NCBI RefSeq assembly: GCF_003363015.1
Contig: NZ_QRAP01000001.1
Location: forward strand, 543,162-607,161
Origin: Enterobacillus tribolii
GTDB lineage: Bacteria; Pseudomonadota; Gammaproteobacteria; Enterobacterales; Enterobacteriaceae
Reading direction: 5' to 3'
DNA: 64,000 bases
Below are positions 38,893 to 47,025 of this stretch, piece by piece. The notes under the pieces were generated by a model, which had not been told where the DNA came from, made no database searches, and saw only the letters and a program-made list of their open reading frames with translations. The translations under genes and the position numbers were made by a program. Position 1 is the stretch's first letter. Every line of letters begins with the position of its first letter.

Positions 38893-39399
38893 CTAATTCA
38901 GATGGGCTTCAATAAACCACAAGAATTTATCCAAATCGCGTGACGCTGCGGTGAACATATCCGCGGTGTCTTCGTCTTCCGTTGGCGATATCGCAGCCCG
39001 CAGATCGTTGGCTACGATAGCGTAGCGTTCAGCCAGCGCCTCAAGGTGATCGTTTACGGACGTAATATCAAGCGGATAGGGCTTCAGCGGTGTTTGTTCA
39101 ACAGCTGTTTGCAACGTACCTGACGCAGTGCCGCCCAGCTGTACAATACGTTCGGCGAAGGTGTCCTGATGTTCCAGAACCGTGCTGCGGAAGCCATCAA
39201 GCATTTCATGAATGGCAATAAAATTAGCGCCTCTCATATTCCAGTGGGCTTGTTTAGTGATCAACGCTAAATCAATAAACTGCGTTACCATGCGACTTAA
39301 TACCATGATCGTCGCTTCTTTAATTTCTGCCGGAATATCATTGCGGGTGTAGATCAGCGTTGGTGTCGTCGTTTTACCTGGCATTTTTTTAATGTTCAT
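38893..39399 (-). CDS. dps: DNA-protecting ferritin-like protein Dps
   Basis: Dodecameric mini-ferritin that oxidises and stores iron and coats DNA in starvation. It has 168 residues, one more than E. coli. The ferroxidase site is in the conserved [28 protein letters not shown] (ligands His and Asp/Glu), with [10 protein letters not shown] and [17 protein letters not shown] later. The lysine-rich N-terminal tail ([12 protein letters not shown]) needed for DNA binding is present. A minus-strand -10 TATACT at 39442-39437 with TTAGTT 17 bases upstream is a plausible promoter. Confidence 0.96.
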   Translation of the reverse strand: MNIKKMPGKTTTPTLIYTRNDIPAEIKEATIMVLSRMVTQFIDLALITKQAHWNMRGANFIAIHEMLDGFRSTVLEHQDTFAERIVQLGGTASGTLQTAVEQTPLKPYPLDITSVNDHLEALAERYAIVANDLRAAISPTEDEDTADMFTAASRDLDKFLWFIEAHLN

Positions 39400-39762
39400 A
39401 ACGTATCCTTCTCAGTATTGATTTGCTGTCAGGAACAGTATATGAGCCTCAGAAGGGAAAACTAATGGCTTGTCGGTATTGGTGAAATAGCCTGTTTCTA
39501 TGAGGGAAATAATCGGTTTCAATCTCAGTGTCCTGGCGTATGACTTTTCGTCACATCGTTCACAGAACAGGCGCCATGGCGAAAAATAAAACAAAGCTAT
39601 AAGTTTTTTTTAAAGATTGCATGGAATTTTTTGCTTTTCATCCTGTTTTATTGGTATTTAAATCTGGTAAATATTCATCTTTTAGTCTTTTATGTACTCC
39701 AGATCAAAAAAAATCTTGGAAAGTTCCTATACTGTAAGAGTCCTGTCGCAAAGGAGATTTTT

Positions 39763-40074
39763 ATGCTGTGGAATAAAGCAAAACGGACGGTTTTTATCGC
39801 GATTATTGGAATGTCGGCTCTTTCAGCAGGTCAGGCCATCGGTGGAGGGTACGTACACTTCACTGGGGCACTGGTCGAGGGGCCATGCAAAGTAACGATG
39901 AAAGAGGGGAAGCTTATATCATCGTGCTTACAAGAGAGTCACCAGGTGAGTCGTGCACGTCAGGTGACGTATCAGAATGACAGTTTCATGCTGCCTGCCG
40001 ATGCCGGTCAGGTGGATATTGAGTGGTTCGGGCCACACAACAACTGGGGTAAAGTGACAGTAGATTACCGCTAA
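39763..40074 (+). CDS. Small secreted protein resembling a fimbrial-subunit fragment, 103 residues
   Basis: Signal peptide MLWNKAKRTVFIAIIGMSALSAGQA, then GGGYVHFTGALVEGPCKVTMK, which matches the N-terminal pilin pattern GxVxFxGxIVxxPC. A second Cys follows (ISSCLQE), allowing the usual disulfide. It is about 50 residues shorter than a normal fimbrial subunit and ends with WFGPHNNWGKVTVDYR; no usher or chaperone gene is near. AAGGAG before the ATG fixes the start. It may be a stand-alone secreted pilin-like domain or a relic; the intact frame argues against decay. Confidence 0.65.
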   Translation: MLWNKAKRTVFIAIIGMSALSAGQAIGGGYVHFTGALVEGPCKVTMKEGKLISSCLQESHQVSRARQVTYQNDSFMLPADAGQVDIEWFGPHNNWGKVTVDYR

Positions 40075-40274
40075 GCCGTATTTACAGCAGGCCGTGTGAT
40101 GCGTTACGTACATGGCCTGTCTTTTCTTTACAGCGTTTTCCCTTCCTGTTTATTAAGAATCTTCCTGTTGAGTTATTAACTCAAACTGCAATTATTACGT
40201 GATTGAAATCACACAAATGGTAAAAAAATTCCTACCTGAACTCGCTACTATACTGCCACTCAGAGGAGAATTTC

Positions 40275-40622
40275 ATGAAGCACGTCATTATGGCGCTGTT
40301 AGTGCTGTCTGTTGCCGGCTGTTCCAGCACAACAACCGTTTCTCAGGACAAACATCAGGTCATGGATGCTAAAATAAGCAAATCGGCGGGGGTGTATGCG
40401 CACTGTCTGAACCAACGCTGGTCTGAACTTAATCCGGCGACGCGTTACTTCAGCATGAATGACACCCATACGGTGACCAGTTATTTAAATGGCCGCGGTG
40501 AAACCGCGTCGGCGCAGGTTCAATTAGTCAGCGATAATCAGGCAAGCGTTCATATTTATTTGACGCAGAATGCCGGTGATGAAAGCACGCAGCTGTTAAA
40601 TGCCGCCCGTCAGTGTGCCTGA
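40275..40622 (+). CDS. Uncharacterised lipoprotein, 115 residues
   Basis: Lipobox VAGC at Cys16 after MKHVIMALLVLS; Ser-Ser follow, so sorting to the outer membrane is expected. The mature part has a cysteine pair (AHCLNQRW and RQCA at the C-terminus), and the middle has NGRGETASAQVQLVSDNQ. GGAG lies six bases before the ATG. A -10 TATACT at 40249-40254 and a CRP-like CGTGATTGAAATCACA at 40198-40213 precede it. No family recognised. Confidence 0.72.
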   Translation: MKHVIMALLVLSVAGCSSTTTVSQDKHQVMDAKISKSAGVYAHCLNQRWSELNPATRYFSMNDTHTVTSYLNGRGETASAQVQLVSDNQASVHIYLTQNAGDESTQLLNAARQCA

Positions 40623-40907
40623 GTGCGTATGAAAACCCGGGTCGAATTTTTACCTGCCTTTCGGTACATCTGCACATATTCTGATATTCCTGCGTATTTT
40701 TATTAGTAAGCCTCAGCTTTCTGCAAAAAATATCCAACAGATTCATAATCGCCGGTGCTAATAAGGGCAAGGTACTGTCAGGAATGGCTTTACCTGAGTG
40801 ATAAATCTCTCAATTCTGTGAATCACAGACTCCTGTTTAATGAAATTTGAATAATCTGAATTTTTATTCTAAGGTTATTGCTACATAAGGCTGAAAAGGA
40901 GTGAGCT

Positions 40908-41243
40908 ATGAAGTGTATTAAATCTGTCGTTACGGGCGTGGCTTTAGGCGCTATGGCGTTGTCTCTGGCCGCCTGTACTGCTTACGATCGCGCTTCCAGT
41001 TACGTGACGGAGCCGGTGGTTAAAGACGTCAAAGTCGGGATGACGAAGCAACAGGTTATCAGCATTGCTGGCAAACCAGCGACAGAAATTACGATGGTTA
41101 ATGCCCGCGGCACGTGCAGCACCTATTTGATTACGGGCTCTCAAAACGTTCCGCAAAATTATTTTGTCAGCTACGATGAAACCGGAAAAGTATTGAATAA
41201 AGGCTACCAGTCTTGCGCTGACTACGATAAAAACCCGCAATAA
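40908..41243 (+). CDS. osmE: Osmotically inducible lipoprotein OsmE
   Basis: Lipoprotein of the SmpA/OmlA (BamE-like) fold, 111 residues (112 in E. coli). Lipobox LAAC followed by TAYDRASSYVTEPVVKDVKVGMTKQQVISIAGKP. The two mature cysteines (ARGTCSTYLI and GYQSCADYD) are as in OsmE. Induced by osmotic and stationary-phase stress in E. coli; function unclear. AGGAG precedes the ATG, and a strong terminator follows. Confidence 0.9.
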   Translation: MKCIKSVVTGVALGAMALSLAACTAYDRASSYVTEPVVKDVKVGMTKQQVISIAGKPATEITMVNARGTCSTYLITGSQNVPQNYFVSYDETGKVLNKGYQSCADYDKNPQ

Positions 41244-41279
41244 AAAATAGCGGGTGATGATAGCAATTGCGTGTACGAT

Positions 41280-41307
41280 AAAAAAGAGGGCGTTAGCCCT
41301 CTTTTTT
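41280..41307 (+). terminator. Terminator of osmE
   Basis: Palindrome AAAAAAGAGGGC / GCCCTCTTTTTT with a GTTA loop, ending in a T-run. Confidence 0.9.
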
Positions 41308-41450
41308 ATCGTCAGTATTCTCCGGGAAAATGCCGGGCAAAATTTACGGCCTTGAAGTTGCGGCGCTAATTTGATATTACTCATGCTGTTCTCAATGAAG
41401 AGGACGATTTGGTTTTACTACCCGAGTCTTACAAAATAAGCGAGGAGTTT

Positions 41451-41549
41451 ATGAGTAGAGGTAAGGATAAGTCAGCCAAGAAAAAGCCGGAAAAAACGCT
41501 GAAGGAGAAACGCGCGGAAAAACGCAATAAGCGTGACGGCGCGGATTAA
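41451..41549 (+). CDS. Small lysine-rich protein, 32 residues (paralogue of the one at 35 kb)
   Basis: Peptide MSRGKDKSAKKKPEKTLKEK then RAEKRNKRDGAD, too short for usual gene calling. GAGGAG lies four to five bases before the ATG, and a clear rho-independent terminator begins 22 bases after the stop, so a discrete small gene is well supported. It resembles the 36-residue product at 35015-35125. It is soluble, highly charged and without cysteine. Function unknown. Confidence 0.7.
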   Translation: MSRGKDKSAKKKPEKTLKEKRAEKRNKRDGAD

Positions 41550-41570
41550 CAGCATTGACCGCATAAATGA

Positions 41571-41592
41571 ACCCGGCAGCGCCGGGTTTTTT
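41571..41592 (+). terminator. Terminator of the 32-residue lysine-rich gene
   Basis: Stem ACCCGGC / GCCGGGT, three-base loop, followed by a T-run. Confidence 0.85.
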
Positions 41593-41610
41593 GTGTCTTG
41601 CAGGCATGAA

Positions 41611-41634
41611 AAAGGGTCTCTTGTGAGACCCTTT
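41611..41634 (-). terminator. Leftward terminator at 41.6 kb
   Basis: Perfect ten-base stem AAAGGGTCTC / GAGACCCTTT with a four-base loop. On the minus strand it runs into TTC, with T residues in the stem base. It implies a leftward transcript from within 41640-41830. Confidence 0.65.
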
Positions 41635-41666
41635 GAAATCTTTCAACAGCCACTAACTCGTGGCTT

Positions 41667-41771
41667 TTATCCCGATCTGCCGTTTGTGCAGATTCTCCCC
41701 GGGAAGGCCGTAACAGAAGTGGATGTTGTTCCAGTGATAACGACCGTCTTTAGTAGTTTCAGTGTCTTCAT
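41667..41771 (-). CDS. Possible small protein, 34 residues
   Basis: Frame MKTLKLLKTVVITGTTSTSV then TAFPGRICTNGRSG, with the ribosome-site-like GGGAGG only three bases before the ATG. The leftward terminator lies 32 bases past its stop. It could instead be part of a non-coding RNA of about 150-200 nt. There is no similarity I recognise, and the spacing to the ribosome site is short, so confidence is low. Confidence 0.35.
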   Translation of the reverse strand: MKTLKLLKTVVITGTTSTSVTAFPGRICTNGRSG

Positions 41772-41955
41772 CTGCCTCCCTTCTTTGCCTACAATGCTAA
41801 CAAACTAGCGCTATTGCGGCAGGATAGGTGTGACCTGATTCACGAACTGCCAAGAAAAAAATAAACAATATTTCTGACACCCAGGATGCATTAATAATTG
41901 CATGATTTTATTTGTTTTTATTCGGCATGATGGCGTGTGACAAAAGGAAGCGGGG

Positions 41956-42426
41956 ATGAGCAGGAGCAGTAAAATGAACGCGGTATCCTGGATGCGGCTA
42001 CCGCCGTTTATCTGGGGAGCGCTGCTAATGATTGGGGCGGGCGTACGTTTTTTACCGGCAGCGCCGGGGGGGCCGCCGTTGAACCTATTCTCCGGCGGAG
42101 CGGTGATTGCGGCTGCGGGGCTGTGGCTATGTTACTGCCTGTTCAGTTTTCGTATGCATCATACTTCACCCGATCCGCGAATGACGCCGCAGAATCTGAT
42201 TACGGACGGCCCATTCCGGCTAAGCAGAAACCCAATCTACCTCGGGATGGCGCTGTTGATGGCCGGGATCGGCATTTTGCTGGCAGGCTGGATTTTTGTC
42301 GTGACAACGTTGTTGTTTGTTCTCCTGGTCACGCTGACAAACATATTGCCGGAAGAGCGGGTACTTGAAGCATGTTACGGCGACGCTTATCTGCGTTATA
42401 AAAAACGCGTTCGGCGCTGGCTGTAA
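41956..42426 (+). CDS. Isoprenylcysteine carboxylmethyltransferase-like membrane protein
   Basis: Integral membrane protein of 156 residues with about four helices, of the ICMT/PEMT-like family. The family motif lies at GPFRLSRNPIYLGMALLMAG (residues about 85-105). The C-terminal EERVLEACYGDAYLRYKKRVRRWL-type element ends the protein, as usual. Bacterial members are mostly uncharacterised methyltransferases acting on lipids or small molecules; S-adenosylmethionine dependence is inferred. It is monocistronic, with GGGG-rich sequence before the ATG. Confidence 0.8.
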   Translation: MSRSSKMNAVSWMRLPPFIWGALLMIGAGVRFLPAAPGGPPLNLFSGGAVIAAAGLWLCYCLFSFRMHHTSPDPRMTPQNLITDGPFRLSRNPIYLGMALLMAGIGILLAGWIFVVTTLLFVLLVTLTNILPEERVLEACYGDAYLRYKKRVRRWL

Positions 42427-42504
42427 ATGCGCTTTAAATCTGTTTTTCGGGGTCTATAAGGCTGCTATCATCTGCGCATCTTTATAGGCATCAGGATGTC
42501 GGGC

Positions 42505-42972
42505 ATGAAAAAAATGATTATGGTGTGTTTGGGTTCTGTGCTGTTGGCCGGATGCGCCGGTTCAACGCATACAACGCCGTTTGAGAGCCGCTTCAGCTGC
42601 GAGATCCCCAAATCCAGTGATTACCCGGTGGTATCCAGTAAAGCCGACCTGTTGACGAACATGAAGCGGCTGGGTGAACGGGCCGAATCCGCGAACTTTG
42701 TGTCCGGGCAGTGGATGGCGCAAACGCCGGATGCGGCGGGTAAAGAGAAGATTAAAGAATGTTCCGCCGAGATATTGGTTGCTTCAGAAGCTATCATCTC
42801 GCCTCAGTATGAAAGCGTTAAGAAAAAAACGGTGCGTGCCGATGAGCGGGCGATACTGACGGAAATGTACCGCAGTTGGGATGCCTACATGCGCAGCATC
42901 ACGCTGAACGGCGTCGATAACAATTTGCGTGATGCGTTTAAAGCCGCGGCGGAGAAATACGTGGATCTGTAA
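42505..42972 (+). CDS. Uncharacterised lipoprotein, 155 residues
   Basis: Lipobox LAGC after MKKMIMVCLGSVL, followed by AGSTHTTPFE. The mature part is largely helical by composition, with two cysteines (RFSCEIPKSS and IKECSAEILV). It contains GERAESANFVSGQWMAQTPDAAGKEKIKE. The start at MKKM is preferred because AGGAT is properly spaced; an ATG three codons earlier sits too close to it. A bidirectional terminator separates it from sotB. Family not recognised. Confidence 0.72.
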   Translation: MKKMIMVCLGSVLLAGCAGSTHTTPFESRFSCEIPKSSDYPVVSSKADLLTNMKRLGERAESANFVSGQWMAQTPDAAGKEKIKECSAEILVASEAIISPQYESVKKKTVRADERAILTEMYRSWDAYMRSITLNGVDNNLRDAFKAAAEKYVDL

Positions 42973-43000
42973 TACGCAATCGTTCGGTGAATCATGATAA

Positions 43001-43026
43001 AAAAACCCGCGCTGGCGCGGGTTTTT
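43001..43026 (+). terminator. Bidirectional terminator between a lipoprotein gene and sotB
   Basis: Palindrome AAAAACCCGC / GCGGGTTTTT around GCTGGC, with T residues on both strands, between convergent genes. Confidence 0.88.
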
Positions 43027-43030
43027 GCAT

Positions 43031-44218
43031 TTATGACGGGCTTCCCAAAGCAGAGCGGTAACGATGAAATATGGCTATCGCCCACAGCAGGGCGGCAACG
43101 CCTAATGTAGCCCCGGCAAAGCCGATGCTTGGCAGCCCCAGGTGCAGGATGACCTGATTGCCCAACAAGGCGCCGGCGCCGATCCCGATATTGTAGATGC
43201 CTGAGAATAAGGACATCGCAACGTCGGTAGCATCCGGGGCCAGCGTCAGGACTTTCGCCTGCATCGCCAGTGAGATGGTCATGATGGCGGTTCCCCAAAC
43301 GACGCTGAGAGGCAAGATACTGGCAATGCTTCCTGAAACGGGCAGTAAACACGTCAGGCACAGCACCAGAACCGTGATGGAAATGAGCGGAAAGGCCGAA
43401 GGATAGCGGTTGCTGTAGCGGCTGAACAGCATACTTCCCAGAATACCTGCGCCGCCGAAGGTCAGCAGCAGCACGGTGACGACCTGGCTTCCCAGCGCGC
43501 TGGCGCCTTCCACAAAAGGCTCGATATAGCTGTAGGCCGTAAAGTGTGCGGTAATGAGGATAATGGTGAGCACATAGAGCGCGAGCAGCGCCGGCCGGCG
43601 AAATAAAACCGGAAGGCTTTTCAGGGATCCCGAATGCTGGCTGGGCAGCGGCGGGAGCAACCGCAGCAGGCAAACCAGGGTAAGCGCCGCGAGGATCGCA
43701 ATTGCCAGAAAAGTCATGCGCCAGCCGAGATACTGCCCGACGATGCGACCCAGCGGTAACCCCAGCACCATGGCCAGCGAGGTGCCGGTCGCGAGCAGGC
43801 CCAGCGCCTGTGCCTTTTTCCCGGCGGGAGCGACCCGGATTGCCAGCGAAGCGGTAATAGACCAAAAAACGGCATGCGCCAATGCGATACCGATGCGCGA
43901 GATCACCAGGATCCAGAAGTTCCACGCGACGGAAGAGAGCAAATGGCTGAGGATAAAAAGAATAAAAACACCGGTCAGCAATCGCCGTCTTTCCACTTTA
44001 CTGGTAATCAGCATGAAGGGAAGGGAGGTCAGGGCGACCGTCCAGGCGTAAATTGTCAGCATTAATCCGACTTGTGCGGTAGACATCGAAAAACTGGCGG
44101 CGATGTCACTCAACAGGCCAACAGGAGCAAATTCGGTCGTATTAAAAATGAAGGCCGCGAGAGCCAGCGCAATAACCCGCTTCCAGGCCGTAGTGCGGCG
44201 AATACCAGATAGATCCAT
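43031..44218 (-). CDS. sotB: Sugar efflux transporter SotB (YdeA)
   Basis: Twelve-helix major facilitator exporting arabinose and related sugars or IPTG in E. coli. From MDLSGIRR it has 395 residues (396 in E. coli); a start 14 codons earlier is possible. The family match is close: [73 protein letters not shown]-type, [67 protein letters not shown]-type. The ribosome site is weak. In Dickeya and Pectobacterium sot genes are linked to pectin-derived sugar control; that is background, not visible here. Confidence 0.93.
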   Translation of the reverse strand: MDLSGIRRTTAWKRVIALALAAFIFNTTEFAPVGLLSDIAASFSMSTAQVGLMLTIYAWTVALTSLPFMLITSKVERRRLLTGVFILFILSHLLSSVAWNFWILVISRIGIALAHAVFWSITASLAIRVAPAGKKAQALGLLATGTSLAMVLGLPLGRIVGQYLGWRMTFLAIAILAALTLVCLLRLLPPLPSQHSGSLKSLPVLFRRPALLALYVLTIILITAHFTAYSYIEPFVEGASALGSQVVTVLLLTFGGAGILGSMLFSRYSNRYPSAFPLISITVLVLCLTCLLPVSGSIASILPLSVVWGTAIMTISLAMQAKVLTLAPDATDVAMSLFSGIYNIGIGAGALLGNQVILHLGLPSIGFAGATLGVAALLWAIAIFHRYRSALGSPS

Positions 44219-44476
44219 GTGATAAAGAGACAAATACGTTGAGATAGGAAGTGAGGGCATTCTAAAAGAAATGGCAATAAAATGCGATTTAGATCACATA
44301 ACAATGTCAACTTTATCATCTTTGACAATAAACTGCCGATAGGTTTCCGGCAGACAACGGTGTAAGAAGTTTTGATCGCTGGGATCGTTTGGATTTTCAG
44401 AGTATACTCCTCGCCAGCCTGAGGGCGAGGGAGGCAGTAAAGCAGTAACGGGAAATAACGGAAATAAGGGTCTCAA

Positions 44477-45052
44477 GTGGCGGGTCAGCAAATAAGGAGC
44501 AGTTTTAAAGCGGGGCACATCAGCCGGCGGGTGACGATTCCCGTAGTTGTGGCTTATGCCGCATTGATGGTGTTTGCCAGTATTCAGTTTTCTGCCAGCG
44601 TATTTCTTTACGACGGCGTACCGCTCCCCCTGATCAGCATTACCATGGGATGCATCGGCGGCTTGATCTACAACTGGCTCCGTTTGGATCACTACCGCCT
44701 TTTCGATCGTCCTCCCCGGATTATGCTCAAAGATTTTTTCATGGCGACCTGCGTATTCAGCTTGCTGGGTACCCAACTTCCCGCCGCCGCTATTTATTTC
44801 ATGCCGGGCGATTCTGTCTCTTATACCACATCATACCAGGTCACTACGCCCGCGCCGTCGCTGGGGCGGACAGGGCGCTGTAATGCGGAAATCAGGTTTG
44901 ACGATAAGAGCCTTGGGCGGACGGTGACGCTGTGCATGGACAAATCTCAGCTCCCGGCATCGGGAGAGCGGATGGACGCGATTTCCGTAACGGAAAAGGT
45001 AACAGGTTACGGCGTCAAGATCGCAACGATCGATTTTATCCGGGAACGATAA
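44477..45052 (+). CDS. Uncharacterised membrane protein, 191 residues
   Basis: GTG start behind AAGGG. It has three predicted membrane segments: VTIPVVVAYAALMVFASIQF, then LPLISITMGCIGGLIYNWL, then DFFMATCVFSLLGTQLPAAAIYFM. A periplasmic C-terminal domain of about 80 residues follows, with two cysteines (GRCNAEIRFDDKS and VTLCMDKSQ) likely to pair. It lies 33 bases before the next gene and probably shares its transcript. No domain family recognised. Confidence 0.72.
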   Translation: MAGQQIRSSFKAGHISRRVTIPVVVAYAALMVFASIQFSASVFLYDGVPLPLISITMGCIGGLIYNWLRLDHYRLFDRPPRIMLKDFFMATCVFSLLGTQLPAAAIYFMPGDSVSYTTSYQVTTPAPSLGRTGRCNAEIRFDDKSLGRTVTLCMDKSQLPASGERMDAISVTEKVTGYGVKIATIDFIRER

Positions 45053-45085
45053 CGGAACTTATCAGTAAAGGGACAAAAACAGGGA

Positions 45086-45748
45086 ATGCAAAAGAATCTT
45101 GCCGCGATCCTTCTCAGCTGCGTCATTGCCTGCCCGGCGTTTGCGAATCCGATTCAGGAAGCCCAGCGGGATATGCAGGCGACGATGAAGGACGACAAGG
45201 TGCTGGAATTCAAATCCACCGCGTTAGTCACCAACTCCGTGAAGGACACATACGTTTGCGGAGAGGTCAGGGTCATCGAAGCCGACGGCAAAATGAATGA
45301 GTTTATTCCGTTCGCCTATGCGAATCCCCAGGCCATTTTTTATCTCTATCCCGGCCTTCCGAAGGGAGAACGCAGTGATTACCGGCTGACGGGGTGCGAA
45401 GGATTGGATAAAGAAGCCTCCTGGCGGAATGCGCTGGAGTTGCTTAACACCAATTGCTCTGCAAACTGGAGTGTGTTGTCAACCTACTACATTGATGACA
45501 AAAGTGAAGATGAGGCGGTCGCCGCGGGACTAAAGGTCATACGTGAATATATGGCATCCGGCAATAAGCCGCCGCTTGCCGAGGATTTTGACGAGGTGAC
45601 GGAAGAGTATTTGCGTGATGTGCTCGACATGGCCCGCGAGGCGCCGGATATGGAGGAAAGCATAAAGAAGGATCCGAAAGAGGCGCAGAAGGCGTTGATG
45701 TCGATCTGCTGGGTAAATTTTATCGAGAAGTCGTTTGATGAACATTAA
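45086..45748 (+). CDS. Uncharacterised periplasmic protein, 220 residues
   Basis: Signal peptide MQKNLAAILLSCVIACPAFA, cleaved before NPIQEAQ. The mature part contains VLEFKSTALVTNSVKDTYVCGEV-type opening, DGKMNEFIPFAYANPQ, four cysteines and an acidic helical C-terminal half (DEVTEEYLRDVLDMAREAPD). The first half is weakly reminiscent of proteins with a conserved 'VCGEVN...F' periplasmic domain, but I cannot name a family. AGGGA-type ribosome sequence is nearby. It is second gene of a pair with the membrane protein upstream; both lie just before the bactofilin gene, which has its own promoter. Confidence 0.72.
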   Translation: MQKNLAAILLSCVIACPAFANPIQEAQRDMQATMKDDKVLEFKSTALVTNSVKDTYVCGEVRVIEADGKMNEFIPFAYANPQAIFYLYPGLPKGERSDYRLTGCEGLDKEASWRNALELLNTNCSANWSVLSTYYIDDKSEDEAVAAGLKVIREYMASGNKPPLAEDFDEVTEEYLRDVLDMAREAPDMEESIKKDPKEAQKALMSICWVNFIEKSFDEH

Positions 45749-45820
45749 AAAAATTTATCATTCATAAATGTTCGATATGTTACCCGGATAGCAGAATGGA
45801 CAATTACAGAAATACCCTGA

Positions 45821-45850
45821 TTGTCACTGTGACTATTCATCGACTATAGT
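45821..45850 (+). promoter_or_regulatory. Sigma-70-type promoter for the bactofilin gene
   Basis: TTGTCA at 45821-45826 and TATAGT at 45845-45850 are separated by 18 bases. The start would be near 45857, leaving a leader of about 78 bases. Confidence 0.6.
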
Positions 45851-45934
45851 CGCTCCTGTGGTTTCATCCCCGCCCTGTTTGTCTAATCATCGTTGCAGGC
45901 AGGCAATGTTCTGAAAACAAGGACGTGGTGTGAC

Positions 45935-46642
45935 ATGAAGAAGCACTATCTCATTGATAACATTTTGCTTAGCAGCGTCTGGCTGTTTTGGGCGGTCACA
46001 CTGGTTTTTTTCATTAATGACCGCCACTTGTATTGTCTGATTTCCGGGGCGCTCTCCCTGTTAGGACTGATGCTCTATTTTTTTAATATTAGAACGAGAT
46101 TTTTTCATATGTTTGGTAGAAAACAGACCGAATCTGAATCTGCACCGGCCGTTCCGGCAGCGATGCCGTTATCAGCAATCTCTCATGATGACAAGAAGCC
46201 GTTTGCTTCTGCTGACAATAGCCGCCGTTGTACCGTTATCGCCAAGAGTACGTTATTTACCGGTAATATCGACGTAGATGGCGATATTCAGGTCTACGGC
46301 GACGTACGCGGCAACGTTCACGTCAAAGAAGGAACGATCCGGGTAATGCATGCCGGACGGGTGGAAGGCGAGCTCAGCGCGCCGGAAATCATCATTGACG
46401 GAACGGTAGAGGGAACCTGCGAGGCGAAATCCATCGACATCCTCGAACACGGCATTCTGCGCGGCACCCGTCGCAGCATCAGTTTCTCCATCAAGCGTGG
46501 TGGCGTGTTTATCGGGCAGTCCGAGCAACTGAAGCAGGAAGAAGAACCGACCAGCGTTGTGGCGTTCAAGACGCCGGTGGATGATGATGAAAACCTGCTG
46601 GGCGACGAGATTAACGACGACGTTGAATATCAGGTTAAGTAA
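45935..46642 (+). CDS. Membrane-anchored bactofilin (polymer-forming cytoskeletal protein)
   Basis: Bactofilin-domain protein of 235 residues from MKKHYLIDN. Two N-terminal membrane helices (LLSSVWLFWAVTLVFFIND and LYCLISGALSLLGLMLYFFN) are followed by a linker. The beta-helix core of about 110 residues begins at TVIAKSTLFTGNIDVDGDIQV. Its short repeats include DIQVYGDVRGNVHVKEG, GRVEGELSAPEIIIDG and TVEGTCEAKSIDILEHG. An acidic tail (DDDENLLGDEINDD) ends the protein. Bactofilins polymerise without nucleotide; the membrane-bound type in Proteus mirabilis (CcmA) affects cell shape and swarming. Its neighbours are two unknown envelope genes and SdsR. A start 14 codons earlier is possible. Confidence 0.88.
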   Translation: MKKHYLIDNILLSSVWLFWAVTLVFFINDRHLYCLISGALSLLGLMLYFFNIRTRFFHMFGRKQTESESAPAVPAAMPLSAISHDDKKPFASADNSRRCTVIAKSTLFTGNIDVDGDIQVYGDVRGNVHVKEGTIRVMHAGRVEGELSAPEIIIDGTVEGTCEAKSIDILEHGILRGTRRSISFSIKRGGVFIGQSEQLKQEEEPTSVVAFKTPVDDDENLLGDEINDDVEYQVK

Positions 46643-46697
46643 GCAACCTGATATTGCCTGAGTCATCCGTCGAGGGAGAAGACGGTGTCGCCTTATC

Positions 46698-46727
46698 AAA
46701 ACGCTACCTATCATGGGTAGCGTTTTT
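46698..46727 (+). terminator. Terminator of the bactofilin gene
   Basis: Stem ACGCTACC / GGGTAGCGT around TATCAT, followed by TTTTTCTT. Confidence 0.85.
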
Positions 46728-46921
46728 CTTAATCTTCCAGATATTACACCTATACTTTCTGTAGTTTCTCCCGTAAACGGGAGGACGATAAGATGCTGTA
46801 CCTCGGTTATCCCGGTGATAACGGCCTGGCGAATCCAACAATTTTCCGTGAAAACCATCATCTTAAAGAGTTCTATTTGCTCAAAACTGGCAAAAAAAGC
46901 ATTCTCGTCTATTCTTAAAGT

Positions 46922-47025
46922 GCAAGGCGTTCCAAGCCTGCATTAATGCCAACTTTTAGCGCACGGCTCTCTCCCAAGAGCCATTTCCCTAGACCTGATA
47001 CAGGAATCGTGTCAGGTCTTTTTTT
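46922..47025 (+). ncRNA. sdsR: SdsR (RyeB) small RNA
   Basis: Sigma-S-dependent, abundant stationary-phase RNA that represses ompD, tolC, mutS and other mRNAs in relatives. The sequence is nearly the E. coli one: GCAAGGCG, then CCTGCATTAATGCCAACTTT, TAGCGCACGGCTCTCTCCCA, AGAGCCATTTCCCT, GATACAGGAATCGTGTC. It ends in the terminator AGACCTGA / TCAGGTCT plus seven T residues. The upstream CTATTCT (46909-46915) fits the sigma-S -10 element. In E. coli the gene is next to yebY; here it lies about 10 kb from yebY, after the bactofilin gene. An antisense SraC/RyeA may exist but was not separately identified. Confidence 0.96.

Noticed and set aside
39916-39990. Possible fimbrial operon around the pilin-like gene
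   Set aside because: No chaperone, usher or adhesin frames are nearby; only the single short gene exists.
42885-43925. 346-residue minus-strand frame overlapping sotB in another frame
   Set aside because: Arg- and Gly-rich nonsense frame; SotB is recognised in the correct frame.
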